Assembly (NCBI RefSeq): GCF_003576315.1 | Contig: NZ_QWFZ01000032.1 | Location: 24,932-88,931 of the forward strand | Origin: Henriciella mobilis | GTDB taxonomy: Bacteria; Pseudomonadota; Alphaproteobacteria; Caulobacterales; Hyphomonadaceae | Direction of reading: 5' to 3' | Length of the DNA stretch: 64,000 nt | Part shown: piece after piece, positions 32,695 to 40,906 of the stretch | Position numbering within the stretch: position 1 is the stretch's first letter | How the letters are laid out: each line of letters begins with the position of its first letter | Notes under the pieces: model-generated | Told to the model about the DNA's origin: nothing | Database searches by the model: none | The model's input: the letters and a program-made list of their open reading frames with translations, nothing else | Made by a program: the position numbers and the translations under genes

Positions 32695-35082
32695 ATGACA
32701 GAACAATGGACCAGCGGATATGGCGTGATCGTCCATGATACCGAGACGCAGCAGCGACTTCAGAGTATCTTGCAGAACGCCGACCGCGGGCTTTTGGCGC
32801 TCACACAAACCGAGGCCGCAGACGTGTTCTCGGCGACGGACAGACTCGCGAATGCGGCAATGTGGCTCATCGCGCACATGTCATATGCACGTCGCGTCGA
32901 CCTGTCTGGCGCACCCCTGAAGGCGGGGGATTTCAAACCCTCGCCAGAAGGCCATATGGGCGGATCGTTTAACATGGCGATCGCATTTGCAGGCTATCTC
33001 GCCGCCAATGCGTTGAGTGGCCATACCCGTGCTTGGACCCTTGGGCAGGGTCATTGCGTCGCTGCAATTGAAGCCATCAACGCACTCACAGGCGATGTCT
33101 CAGCCGCGCAGCAAGGGCGCTATGATCGCAGTGAAGCAGGCCTTTCCCGGCTCGTCAGTGACTTTTACGGCTATGCGATCACCCCCGATGGCCGCCCCGG
33201 CGTGCCGCTCGGCAGCCACGTCAACCCGAATACAGCTGGCGGGTTGTCGGAAGGCGGGTATCTTGGATTCACCAGCCTGCAATATATCCACATGCCATTG
33301 CTGGGCGAGCGCCTTGTCGCCTTTCTGAGCGACGGCGCTTTCGAAGAGCAGCGCGGATCCGACTGGGCGCCGCGCTGGTGGCGCGCCAGCGATAGTGGTT
33401 TCGCCGTGCCTGCGATGGTGCTGAATGGCCGGCGGATCGAACAGCGTACCGAAATCAGTCAGGAAGGCGGACTTGATTGGTTAGTCAAGCATTTGACCTT
33501 AAGCGGGTTCGACCCAATCATTGTCGATGGCCATGATCCCCTCTCTTATGCATGGGGCATATTGGAAGCGGAGGCCCGGCTTTCAAAACTGAGCGATACG
33601 GACGGCCCCTACCCCGCGCGGCTGCCTTATCTGATTGCGCCCTGCATCAAGGGTTTTGGGTTTCCAGGGGCTGGGGGAAATAGCGCGCACAATCTCCCAC
33701 TGGAAGGAAATCCGCGCACCAATAAGGGCGCACGCGTGCTCTTCAATGAAGGCGTACAAGCGCTCTACACACCGCCTGACATGCTTGATGATGCGGTCCG
33801 GACCCTAAGCGTCCACAAAATACAAAACCGCATGTTGGAAAGTCAGAACGCCCTCGCCGTTCGCAAGGTTTCTGATCCCGTATTGCCTAGGTCAGACGCG
33901 CGTTCGCTCGGCACCCCCCGCCCAAATTGCGCAATGGACGCGATCGATCAGTGTTTCACCGAAATTGTGCGCGCCAATCCGCATTTGCGGGTCCGCGTTG
34001 CAAACCCTGACGAGCTTCGCAGCAACCACATGCCGCTGACGCTCGAGATGCTCAAGCATCGGGTCAATGCGCCTGAGCCCGGCACGCCTGAATCCAAAAA
34101 TGGTCGCCTCATCACGGCGCTGAATGAAGAGGCTGTGATAGCTGCAGCCCTTGGCAATAAGGGCGGGCTGAATCTCGCAGTGAGCTACGAGGCCTTCGCC
34201 ATGAAGATGCTCGGCGCGCTGCGCCAGGAGATTATCTTCGCGCGTCGACAGAAAGAACTCGGTCAAATTCCGGGCTGGATCAGCGTCCCGCTTATTGCAA
34301 CTTCGCATACTTGGGAAAATGCCAAGAATGAACAATCCCACCAGGACCCGACACTGCCCGAAGCGCTGCTCGGAGAAATGTCGGAGACCGCTCGGGTGAT
34401 CTTCCCGGTCGACGCGCCAAGCGCTGCTGAAGCGCTGCGCAACATCTATCGTGGGCGCGGCGAAATCGCCTGCCTCGTGACACCGAAACGAGATGTCCCA
34501 AACCTTCTATCCGAAGAGGAAGCCGAACACGCGCTGGAAAATGGAGCGCTCCACATCGCCGGTGATATCATGGCAGCCGACATTCAATTGGTCGCGATCG
34601 GCGCTTATCAGGCTCACGAAGCCCTCGCCGCATTCCAGCGACTCACTGAACGCGGCGTGCCATGCTGTGTCACCTTGATCCTTGAACCGGGCAGGTTCCG
34701 CATGGGACGCGACGCAATGGAGCAGGCATTCACAGCGAGCGAAGACAGGCTTGAAGCCCTTTTCCCGCGCGGGCTGGCAAGAGTGCTGCTGACGCATACG
34801 CGGCCCGAACCGATGACGGGTGTGCTGAGACGACTGGATGGCGGGCCGGAACAATTGCGCGCGCTCGGCTACATTTCTCGCGGCGGAACATTTGATGTCG
34901 CAGGCATGCTGTTCGCCAATCGCTGCACCTGGGCTCATACTGTCGATGCCGCCATGGCGTTGCTGCCGAAAAAAACTCTCGATCTCCTTTCGGAGGATGA
35001 ACGGCGCGCCATTGATGGGCAAGGCGATCCATCCGCTCTCGAGCGCTCAAAACCTGTCCTGCGCCGGGAGCACGCATCATGA
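32695..35082 (+). CDS. Phosphoketolase-family TPP enzyme (divergent)
   Basis: ATG 32695 (MTEQWTSG) follows a GGGGGA stretch and gives 795 residues, the normal phosphoketolase length. Family segments include GHMGGSFNMAIAFAGYLAAN, NPNTAGGLSEGGYLGF and FLSDGAFEEQRGSDWAPRWW, with GFGFPGAGGNSAHNLPLEGNP and SHTWENAKNEQSHQDP further on. Phosphoketolases split xylulose-5-P or fructose-6-P with phosphate to acetyl phosphate. The TPP motif reads SDGAFEEQRG where GDGEAETG is usual. Such divergent alphaproteobacterial members are sometimes labelled xylulose-5-phosphate epimerase. Its stop overlaps the next gene by 4 bp. Confidence 0.8.
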   Translation: MTEQWTSGYGVIVHDTETQQRLQSILQNADRGLLALTQTEAADVFSATDRLANAAMWLIAHMSYARRVDLSGAPLKAGDFKPSPEGHMGGSFNMAIAFAGYLAANALSGHTRAWTLGQGHCVAAIEAINALTGDVSAAQQGRYDRSEAGLSRLVSDFYGYAITPDGRPGVPLGSHVNPNTAGGLSEGGYLGFTSLQYIHMPLLGERLVAFLSDGAFEEQRGSDWAPRWWRASDSGFAVPAMVLNGRRIEQRTEISQEGGLDWLVKHLTLSGFDPIIVDGHDPLSYAWGILEAEARLSKLSDTDGPYPARLPYLIAPCIKGFGFPGAGGNSAHNLPLEGNPRTNKGARVLFNEGVQALYTPPDMLDDAVRTLSVHKIQNRMLESQNALAVRKVSDPVLPRSDARSLGTPRPNCAMDAIDQCFTEIVRANPHLRVRVANPDELRSNHMPLTLEMLKHRVNAPEPGTPESKNGRLITALNEEAVIAAALGNKGGLNLAVSYEAFAMKMLGALRQEIIFARRQKELGQIPGWISVPLIATSHTWENAKNEQSHQDPTLPEALLGEMSETARVIFPVDAPSAAEALRNIYRGRGEIACLVTPKRDVPNLLSEEEAEHALENGALHIAGDIMAADIQLVAIGAYQAHEALAAFQRLTERGVPCCVTLILEPGRFRMGRDAMEQAFTASEDRLEALFPRGLARVLLTHTRPEPMTGVLRRLDGGPEQLRALGYISRGGTFDVAGMLFANRCTWAHTVDAAMALLPKKTLDLLSEDERRAIDGQGDPSALERSKPVLRREHAS

Positions 35083-36455
35083 CCCTCACCCTGACCAGTC
35101 TTGGCGGGGCTGGAACCGTGACCGGCTCACGCCATCTTCTTGAATATGAAGGTCAGCGTATACTGATCGATTGTGGTCTGTTCCAGGGCTATAAGGCGTT
35201 GCGCCAGCGCAACTGGGCGCCCTTCCCGATTGATCCAAAATCCATCGACGCCATTGTCCTCACGCACGCCCACATTGATCATAGTGGTTATCTGCCAAAA
35301 CTGGTCAGAGAAGGTTATCGCGGTCCCGTTTATTGCTCGAGCGCGACCAAGGATCTTTGCGGAATCCTGCTGCGCGACAGCGCGTATATTTCAGAACGAG
35401 ACGCCGAGCGGGCCAACCGCCTTCGCTACACCCGCCACAAACCGGCTCAGCCACTTTATACGATCGCCGACGCCGAAGCGGCGATTGAAAAGCTCACCCC
35501 AATCGACTTTCACCAGGACGTTCATCTCGCGATTGGGGCCGATATCTATTTACGCCGCGCCGGGCATATTCTTGGGGCATCGACCGTTGAAGTCCGTTGG
35601 GGCGGCAAAACCATTATCTTTTCTGGTGACCTTGGCCGCTATGACGACCCTTTCATGTTTGACCCTGAGCCGGTGCAAAATGCCGATTACGTCGTCATAG
35701 AGTCCACCTATGGAGATCGCACTCATCCGAAGCTCGATCCCATGGAACAGCTGGGTGACGTGATTGCACGCACCGCCAGGCGCGGCGGGACAGTGGTTAT
35801 TCCAGCCTTTGCGGTCGGGCGCGCTCAACTCATTCTCTACCATATCTGGATGCTCAAAAAAGCGGGACGGCTCGAGAATGTCGCGATCTATCTCGACAGC
35901 CCAATGGCGATAAACGCAACTGAACTTCTCTGCACACACCTCGATGATCACAGATTTGCGCGGCAGGTTTGTGAAGAGACTTGCGCGATTGCGACTTATG
36001 CGCGTGACGTCGACGCTTCAAAAGCCATTACCAATGATCTGATGCCAAAGGTTGTGATCGCAGCGAGCGGTATGATCACAGGCGGCCGCGTTCTGCACCA
36101 TATTCAGGCATTTGGTGGAGACCGGAAAAATACGATCCTGTTTGCTGGATATCAGGCCGGTGGCACGCGTGGAGACAAGATTCTCAAGGGCGCAAGCAAG
36201 GTCAAAATGTTCGGCCACGACGTTCATATCGGCGCCGAGATCGCCAGCCTGCCCGCTTTGTCAGCCCATGCGGATGCCGACGAGCTGATCTCCTGGCTTG
36301 GCGGCTTTGAAAAGCGTCCGGCAAAAGCATTTATTGTTCACGGCGAACCCGATGCATCAGAGGCGCTAAGCACGCGTATGCAGGATGAGCTCGGCTGGCG
36401 CACTGATGTTGTTGCCATCGAGAAGGCCTATGAGCTTGGAAGCGGCGACGAATGA
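35079..36455 (+). CDS. MBL-fold beta-CASP hydrolase (RNA-processing type)
   Basis: The protein has 458 residues. It begins with TSLGGAGTVTGSRHLLE, has the metal motif LTHAHIDHSGYLPKLV (about residues 56-71) and GRAGHILGASTVEV-like downstream histidines. The beta-CASP insert and the C-terminal GMITGGRVLHHIQAF and VHGEPDASEAL complete the architecture. This is the CPSF-73/YSH1-like group that cleaves RNA. It is translationally coupled to the phosphoketolase and AMP-phosphorylase-like genes, an odd partner for central metabolism; RNA turnover supplying nucleotides is one possible link (inference). Confidence 0.85.
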   Translation: MTLTLTSLGGAGTVTGSRHLLEYEGQRILIDCGLFQGYKALRQRNWAPFPIDPKSIDAIVLTHAHIDHSGYLPKLVREGYRGPVYCSSATKDLCGILLRDSAYISERDAERANRLRYTRHKPAQPLYTIADAEAAIEKLTPIDFHQDVHLAIGADIYLRRAGHILGASTVEVRWGGKTIIFSGDLGRYDDPFMFDPEPVQNADYVVIESTYGDRTHPKLDPMEQLGDVIARTARRGGTVVIPAFAVGRAQLILYHIWMLKKAGRLENVAIYLDSPMAINATELLCTHLDDHRFARQVCEETCAIATYARDVDASKAITNDLMPKVVIAASGMITGGRVLHHIQAFGGDRKNTILFAGYQAGGTRGDKILKGASKVKMFGHDVHIGAEIASLPALSAHADADELISWLGGFEKRPAKAFIVHGEPDASEALSTRMQDELGWRTDVVAIEKAYELGSGDE

Positions 36456-37972
36456 CGCAGGATAATCAACCCCACGCCGCCACGACCCTGTCCGCGCGAC
36501 GCCTGAAATGGCATGCTCAGGACGAAGCGATCATTCTAATGCGGACCGACTGCCCGGTCTGCCGTTCAGAAGGACTGACGTCGCGCGCCCGTGTGCTGAT
36601 CAGTTGCGACGGGCGGGACGTGGTCGCGACCCTGCACCAGATCGACGATGATTGGCTGGCCCTTAGCGAGGCTGGTCTTTCTGAAGCGGCTTGGAGCCGG
36701 CTTGGTGCCGAGCCCGGCGCAGATCTTAAAGTCAGCCACGCTCCAACGCTTCGGTCTCTCTCTGATGTGCGTCAACGGATGACCGGCAAACGGCTGCCAA
36801 GCGATGGATTTGACCGGATCGTGACTGATATCGCCGCCGGACTGTATTCTGATATTCATCTGGCCGCCTTTATCTCAGCCTGTTCCACGCTGAGCCTCGA
36901 CATAGACGAAATCACCTCGCTGACCGGCGCCATGGTGAACGTCGGAGAGCAACTCGACTGGAATACCGACATGGTCATCGACAAACACTGCGTGGGCGGC
37001 CTACCCGGAAATCGCACGACGCCGATTGTTGTTGCGATCTTGGCCAGCCTGGGTTTGACGGTCCCAAAGACCTCCTCGCGCGCCATCACATCGCCCGCCG
37101 GAACTGCAGATACGATGGAGACGCTCACCCAAGTCGATCTGTCACTGCCAGACATCAGGCGGGTTGTTGAAACGGAAGGTGGATGCCTTGCCTGGGGCGG
37201 CGCGGTCCAGCTCAGCCCGGCTGATGATATTCTCATCCGCATTGAACGGGCCCTCGACATCGACGCCGAAGGTCAGCTGATCGCGTCTGTTTTGTCAAAG
37301 AAGATCGCCGCCGGCGCGAGCCATGTGGTGCTCGACTTGCCCGTCGGACCAACCGCTAAACTGCGTAGTGCTGCCGGTGCCCGCGCCCTTGCCCAGCACA
37401 TGACGATCGTTGCACGTGGGTTTGGCCTCAAGACCCATTGCGTGTTCAGCGACGGGCTCCAACCCGTCGGGCGCGGCATCGGACCGGCGCTCGAAGCCTG
37501 GGACGTGCTCAGGGTCTTGCAAAGAAGCAAAAGCGCGCCGCCAGATCTTCGCGAACGGGCGCTGACGCTGGCTGGCGCCGCCCTTGAACTTGCGGGCCGT
37601 GCCAAACCGGATACCGGAGCGGCCATGGCTCAGGACGCGCTCGACAATGGATCTGCCTGGTCGAAGTTTCAGGCCATATGCGCCGCTCAAGGCGGTTTGC
37701 GCGAACCACCACGCGCAGCGCAAACTGCGCCCGTCGCGGCAATTCGGTCAGGGGTCTTGAAAGCAATCGATAATAGAAAGCTCTCCAGGCTCGCAAAACT
37801 TGCTGGTGCTCCCGAACGCCCGGCCGCTGGTCTGACCGTTCACAAACGCCTAGGCGAACAAATCACGATTGGTGAGCCGCTTCTCACCATCCACGCAGAG
37901 GCGTCGGGCGAGATCGACTATGCCATGAGCTACGCTCACGCCAATGCCGGCCTCTTCACCATTGAGGGTTAA
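36452..37972 (+). CDS. Thymidine/AMP phosphorylase family protein
   Basis: This 506-residue protein begins with an extra domain of about 90 residues (RARVLISCDGRDVVATL), as in archaeal AMP phosphorylases. The catalytic core has VIDKHCVGGLPGNRTTPIVVAI (near residue 177), matching the AMP-phosphorylase form (DKHSxGGxPGNRTTP) rather than thymidine phosphorylase. TSSRAITSPAGTADTMETL and GGAVQLSPADD follow. The known reaction is AMP plus phosphate to adenine plus ribose-1,5-bisphosphate. It overlaps the beta-CASP gene and sits 3 bp before PRPP synthase. Confidence 0.82.
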   Translation: MTQDNQPHAATTLSARRLKWHAQDEAIILMRTDCPVCRSEGLTSRARVLISCDGRDVVATLHQIDDDWLALSEAGLSEAAWSRLGAEPGADLKVSHAPTLRSLSDVRQRMTGKRLPSDGFDRIVTDIAAGLYSDIHLAAFISACSTLSLDIDEITSLTGAMVNVGEQLDWNTDMVIDKHCVGGLPGNRTTPIVVAILASLGLTVPKTSSRAITSPAGTADTMETLTQVDLSLPDIRRVVETEGGCLAWGGAVQLSPADDILIRIERALDIDAEGQLIASVLSKKIAAGASHVVLDLPVGPTAKLRSAAGARALAQHMTIVARGFGLKTHCVFSDGLQPVGRGIGPALEAWDVLRVLQRSKSAPPDLRERALTLAGAALELAGRAKPDTGAAMAQDALDNGSAWSKFQAICAAQGGLREPPRAAQTAPVAAIRSGVLKAIDNRKLSRLAKLAGAPERPAAGLTVHKRLGEQITIGEPLLTIHAEASGEIDYAMSYAHANAGLFTIEG

Positions 37973-37975
37973 CCC

Positions 37976-38836
37976 ATGACGATTTACATTCCGCTTCCCG
38001 GTAATGAAGCTATGGCTTCTGAGCTTGCCAAAATCACAAGTTCTGAACTTGGCACCCTTGAACACCGCAGATTCCCGGACGAAGAGACCTATGTGCGCCT
38101 CACCTCAGATGTCTCTGGAAAAGCAGTCGAACTGGTTTGCACGCTCGCCCGGCCTGACCCGCAATTGCCAGGACTTCTTTTTGCCGCTTATACAGCGCGC
38201 GAGCTTGGCGCCACATCGGTTGGGCTGATTGCCCCCTACCTTGCCTATATGCGTCAGGATAAGAGATTTTCAGACGGCGAGTCTGTGTCATCAGGACACT
38301 TTGCCAGATTGCTCTCAGGTGCGTTTGAAAGGGTGGTCACCGTCGATCCGCATTTGCACCGCATCCACGATCTCAATGACGTTTTTTCAATCAATACAAA
38401 GGTTGTGCACGCCGCCCCGGCACTGTCCGATTGGATCAAGGCCCATGTCGACAAGCCGCTCATCATTGGCCCGGACGCTGAGAGCGAGCAATGGGTGTCC
38501 GACGTGGCCGACCGAGCGAGCGCCCCGCATCTTGTGCTCTCCAAAGTCCGCCATGGCGACCGCAATGTAGAAGTGACAGCGCCTGGCCTTAAAAACTGGA
38601 CCGGCCATCAACCCGTTCTTGTCGACGACATTGCCTCTTCCGGGCGAACCATGATGGAAGCGGCCCGCCACTTTGAGACCGCTGGCTTTGCAAAACCGGT
38701 CTGCGTGATCGTCCATCCGCTCTTTGCCGGCAATGCCTATGAGGACCTTAAGTCTGTCTCGACACGTGTCGTATCGACCAATGCGGTCCAACATGCCTCA
38801 AATGAGATTTCGATCACGCCCTTACTGATCGGCTAG
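37976..38836 (+). CDS. prs: Ribose-phosphate pyrophosphokinase-like protein
   Basis: The protein has 286 residues. Both halves of the PRPP synthase fold are visible: RRFPDEETYVRL, IAPYLAYMRQDKRFSDGESVSSGHFARLL, VDPHLHRIHDL, then the PRPP-binding loop VLVDDIASSGRTMMEAARHF. It is shorter than typical Prs (about 310). It follows the AMP-phosphorylase-like gene by 3 bp, so the two may interconvert nucleotide ribose and PRPP. It is the last gene of the coupled run that starts at the phosphoketolase. Confidence 0.85.
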   Translation: MTIYIPLPGNEAMASELAKITSSELGTLEHRRFPDEETYVRLTSDVSGKAVELVCTLARPDPQLPGLLFAAYTARELGATSVGLIAPYLAYMRQDKRFSDGESVSSGHFARLLSGAFERVVTVDPHLHRIHDLNDVFSINTKVVHAAPALSDWIKAHVDKPLIIGPDAESEQWVSDVADRASAPHLVLSKVRHGDRNVEVTAPGLKNWTGHQPVLVDDIASSGRTMMEAARHFETAGFAKPVCVIVHPLFAGNAYEDLKSVSTRVVSTNAVQHASNEISITPLLIG

Positions 38837-38881
38837 CCGCTGCAAAGAGGGCGCGCAGTTTGACCGGTCCCAACGGTCTTT

Positions 38882-38895
38882 TTGATAGAAATCAA
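38882..38895 (+). promoter_or_regulatory. Exact FNR/FixK box upstream of the EF-hand gene
   Basis: TTGAT-AGAA-ATCAA matches the FNR/Anr/FixK consensus at all ten positions. It is about 97 bp upstream of the ATG at 38985, with room for a leader that contains a hairpin. Low-oxygen control of the EF-hand gene is inferred. Confidence 0.7.
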
Positions 38896-38945
38896 ACCGG
38901 CAGGGTCGCCATGCTTTATCAAACAAACCGGCTTTGGAAAAAAAC

Positions 38946-38968
38946 GCCTGACCGTGTCACGGTCAGGC
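38946..38968 (+). other. Leader hairpin before the EF-hand gene
   Basis: GCCTGACCG (38946-38954) and CGGTCAGGC (38960-38968) form a perfect 9-bp stem with a 5-base loop, only 16 bp before the ATG. It is followed by TTC rather than a T-run, so it may be a leader structure rather than a terminator. Confidence 0.5.
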
Positions 38969-38984
38969 CTTCATGGAGTGTGTC

Positions 38985-39512
38985 ATGAAACACAAAGCTA
39001 CACGTCTTATCTCAACCTTGCTCACCACTTCGTTACTCCTGACGAGCATTGCCGCAGCTGAAACCCCAAACCCTCAGCTGGAAAAAGAACCAGCGGCACA
39101 CATGACAGAGCGCGACGGCGTTCGACTGCACCTTGGCCTACGCAGCAGGATGCAAGAACACGATCTTGACGGTGACAGTCTACTCAGCCGCGCAGAGTTT
39201 GATGCCTGGCACAGCGCGAATTTCGCGCTGATGGATGCCGATGGCGACGGTCTGACGCTTGAGGATTTTCAAGGCGCGCAGCTCGGACCAGGCCCCTATG
39301 GCGCCGGCCATCATGCGCGCCGGGCGAAAATGCGTGAGCAGGCCGACCTGCGCAAGAAAGCACGTTTCCGACTCATGGACAGCGACGGCGACGGTGTTGT
39401 GACCCTCAGCGAGCATGACGCATTCACCGAGCACGTCTTTCTGGAAGCAGACGCCGATGATGATGGGTATCTCACTTTTCAGGAGCTCCAGCAGCACAAT
39501 CGCGGCATGTAA
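38985..39512 (+). CDS. Secreted EF-hand calcium-binding protein
   Basis: ATG 38985 follows GGAG by 7 bases (an ATG 12 bases earlier is less likely) and gives 175 residues with a signal peptide ending near IAAAE. Four EF-hand-like loops are visible: DLDGDSLLSRAEFD, DADGDGLTLEDFQ, DSDGDGVVTLSEHD and DADDDGYLTFQEL. A His/Arg-rich link (GAGHHARRAKMREQADLRKK) joins the pairs. It would bind Ca2+ in the periplasm. It lies after an exact FNR box, apart from the coupled phosphoketolase run. Confidence 0.85.
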   Translation: MKHKATRLISTLLTTSLLLTSIAAAETPNPQLEKEPAAHMTERDGVRLHLGLRSRMQEHDLDGDSLLSRAEFDAWHSANFALMDADGDGLTLEDFQGAQLGPGPYGAGHHARRAKMREQADLRKKARFRLMDSDGDGVVTLSEHDAFTEHVFLEADADDDGYLTFQELQQHNRGM

Positions 39513-39536
39513 GGCATACCAATCGGTTAAGTCCTA

Positions 39537-39567
39537 CTGACCTCGGCGACAGTATTGCCGAGGTCAG
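39537..39567 (+). terminator. Hairpin after the EF-hand gene
   Basis: CTGACCTCGGC (39537-39547) pairs perfectly with GCCGAGGTCAG (39557-39567) around a 9-base loop, 25 bp after the stop. The T-run after it is weak. Confidence 0.6.
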
Positions 39568-40024
39568 CAACCCGTTTTCAGAGCAACGCCGCTATTGAGC
39601 CCGTTTTAGCTACTCGCCTTAACACCGAATGAAGCAAGCTTAACATCGCACTAAAATCCGCAATACGCATACGCGGCCGCCAGTTCGTCCCCCTAGTGCA
39701 TGATCTACATCCCGATGTTTCTTTGCATGAGTCGCATCCATTTTGCAAAAAGTCTGACAAATCAATCCACGACCCACGCGCGAACGGATGAGCGGTTAGG
39801 TTGTGCTTTTATCTTCACGCCGCCCTTCAAAACCTGTCAGTATCGTCAATTTACTTGCCACGTGTATTTCTGAGCTTAAAAGCGAGCGCTGATGAAAACG
39901 CTGGCCAGACGCTCAGTTCGGCTTGAGGAAGATAAACGGCGCTGGCTCATCCAACGCCCAAGGATATTCGTCATCACCGGCGATATCGTCCCAATATAAT
40001 TCGCCGGTTTCGCAGCCTTGATGA
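39568..40024. other. Gene-poor stretch
   Basis: About 450 bp without a supported gene. Short open frames are present on both strands, with no ribosome binding site and no recognised similarity. It precedes the channel remnant and may be the site where sequence was lost. Confidence 0.4.
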
Positions 40025-40219
40025 ACTGGGAAATCCCTCGTCAACTACGCATCGCTTGGGCTGGGCGATATCTATCCAACCGGACATTCACGGTTCCTGG
40101 CCGGACTGGAAACACTCAATGGTTTCCTGCTGATTTCGTGCTCGGCATCATTCATTTTCCTCCTGATGCGAAACCAAATGGATGGTCCAATTACAGGCGG
40201 AATTCAAAAATCGGATTAA
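40025..40219 (+). pseudogene. C-terminal remnant of a two-helix potassium-channel-type protein
   Basis: Starting just after a stop at 40022-40024, the frame reads VNYASLGLGDIYPTGHS, then RFLAGLETLNGFLLISCSASFIFLLMRNQ, and ends at TAA 40217-40219. The LGLGDIYP segment is a channel selectivity-filter-like motif followed by the last membrane helix of a bacterial ion-channel family. The N-terminal two-thirds and a start codon are missing. Confidence 0.65.
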
Positions 40220-40258
40220 CTCGGAACCTGTTCACACACTTCTCCGTTAGTCGTGGAA

Positions 40259-40275
40259 ATACCCCACCACTGTAT
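40259..40275 (+). promoter_or_regulatory. Possible half-operator for the CsoR-family repressor
   Basis: ATACCCC (40259-40265) followed by GTAT (40272-40275) resembles one good arm and one weak arm of the palindrome upstream of the CsoR-family gene at 42345-42364. It sits immediately before AAGGAGG of the DUF305 gene. Confidence 0.35.
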
Positions 40276-40291
40276 AAGGAGGATGTTGAAA

Positions 40292-40852
40292 GTGGATATG
40301 AAGAACAGTTATTGGCGGTTTGGCGCAATGATCATCACATCGATGATCGTGATGTTTGGACTGATGTACCTCAACACCTATGCGTGGGAGCATGTTCGCT
40401 GGAGCGAGACACGCTTCTACATGGCTTTCATCATGGGCGCCGCGATGGCCGTCGTGATGCTGAGCTTCATGCTCAACATGTACAAGGACAGCCGGATCAA
40501 CTTTGGCATTTTCGTTGGTGCTGCGGTCGTGTTCGTCCTGGCCCTCTGGCTGGTGCGCAGCCAGAGCACCGTCGACGACCGGTCCTACATGAAAGCGATG
40601 ATCCCCCACCACTCCATTGCCATCATGACAAGTGAACGCGCCGGCATCGAGGATGTCCGTGTGCGCGAGCTTGCCGACGAGATCATCACGGCGCAGCGCC
40701 GCGAGATCAAGGAAATGGAATGGCTGATTTCCGACATCGCGGAGAATGGCCCGGCATCGACGGAAAGCGAGGCGGCCAGCCGCCCGGTTCCCCCCTTTGA
40801 AGGCACGCTCAATCCAGACGACGCTGCCGGGGCAGCCATCGCGGAGGACTAA
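40292..40852 (+). CDS. Membrane-anchored DUF305 protein
   Basis: GTG 40292 has AAGGAGG 9 bases upstream; ATG 40298 is also possible. The 186 residues have three helices (about 10-28, 38-62, 71-89) and then the DUF305 segment MKAMIPHHSIAIMTSERAGI, continuing to AQRREIKEMEWLI. DUF305 is a ferritin-like four-helix domain whose HH and Met residues suggest metal binding. A short acidic tail follows. The gene lies 54 bp before the MBL-rhodanese gene, probably in one operon. Confidence 0.82.
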   Translation: MDMKNSYWRFGAMIITSMIVMFGLMYLNTYAWEHVRWSETRFYMAFIMGAAMAVVMLSFMLNMYKDSRINFGIFVGAAVVFVLALWLVRSQSTVDDRSYMKAMIPHHSIAIMTSERAGIEDVRVRELADEIITAQRREIKEMEWLISDIAENGPASTESEAASRPVPPFEGTLNPDDAAGAAIAED

Positions 40853-40906
40853 CGCGCCTTCCACGTCCAGTCAGACCCATTCGATCCCGAAAAGGAGCGA
40901 AACAGA

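Noticed and set aside
39578..39760. 60-codon minus-strand frame in the gene-poor stretch
   Set aside because: No ribosome binding site or known similarity was recognised; it may be a remnant, but this cannot be supported.
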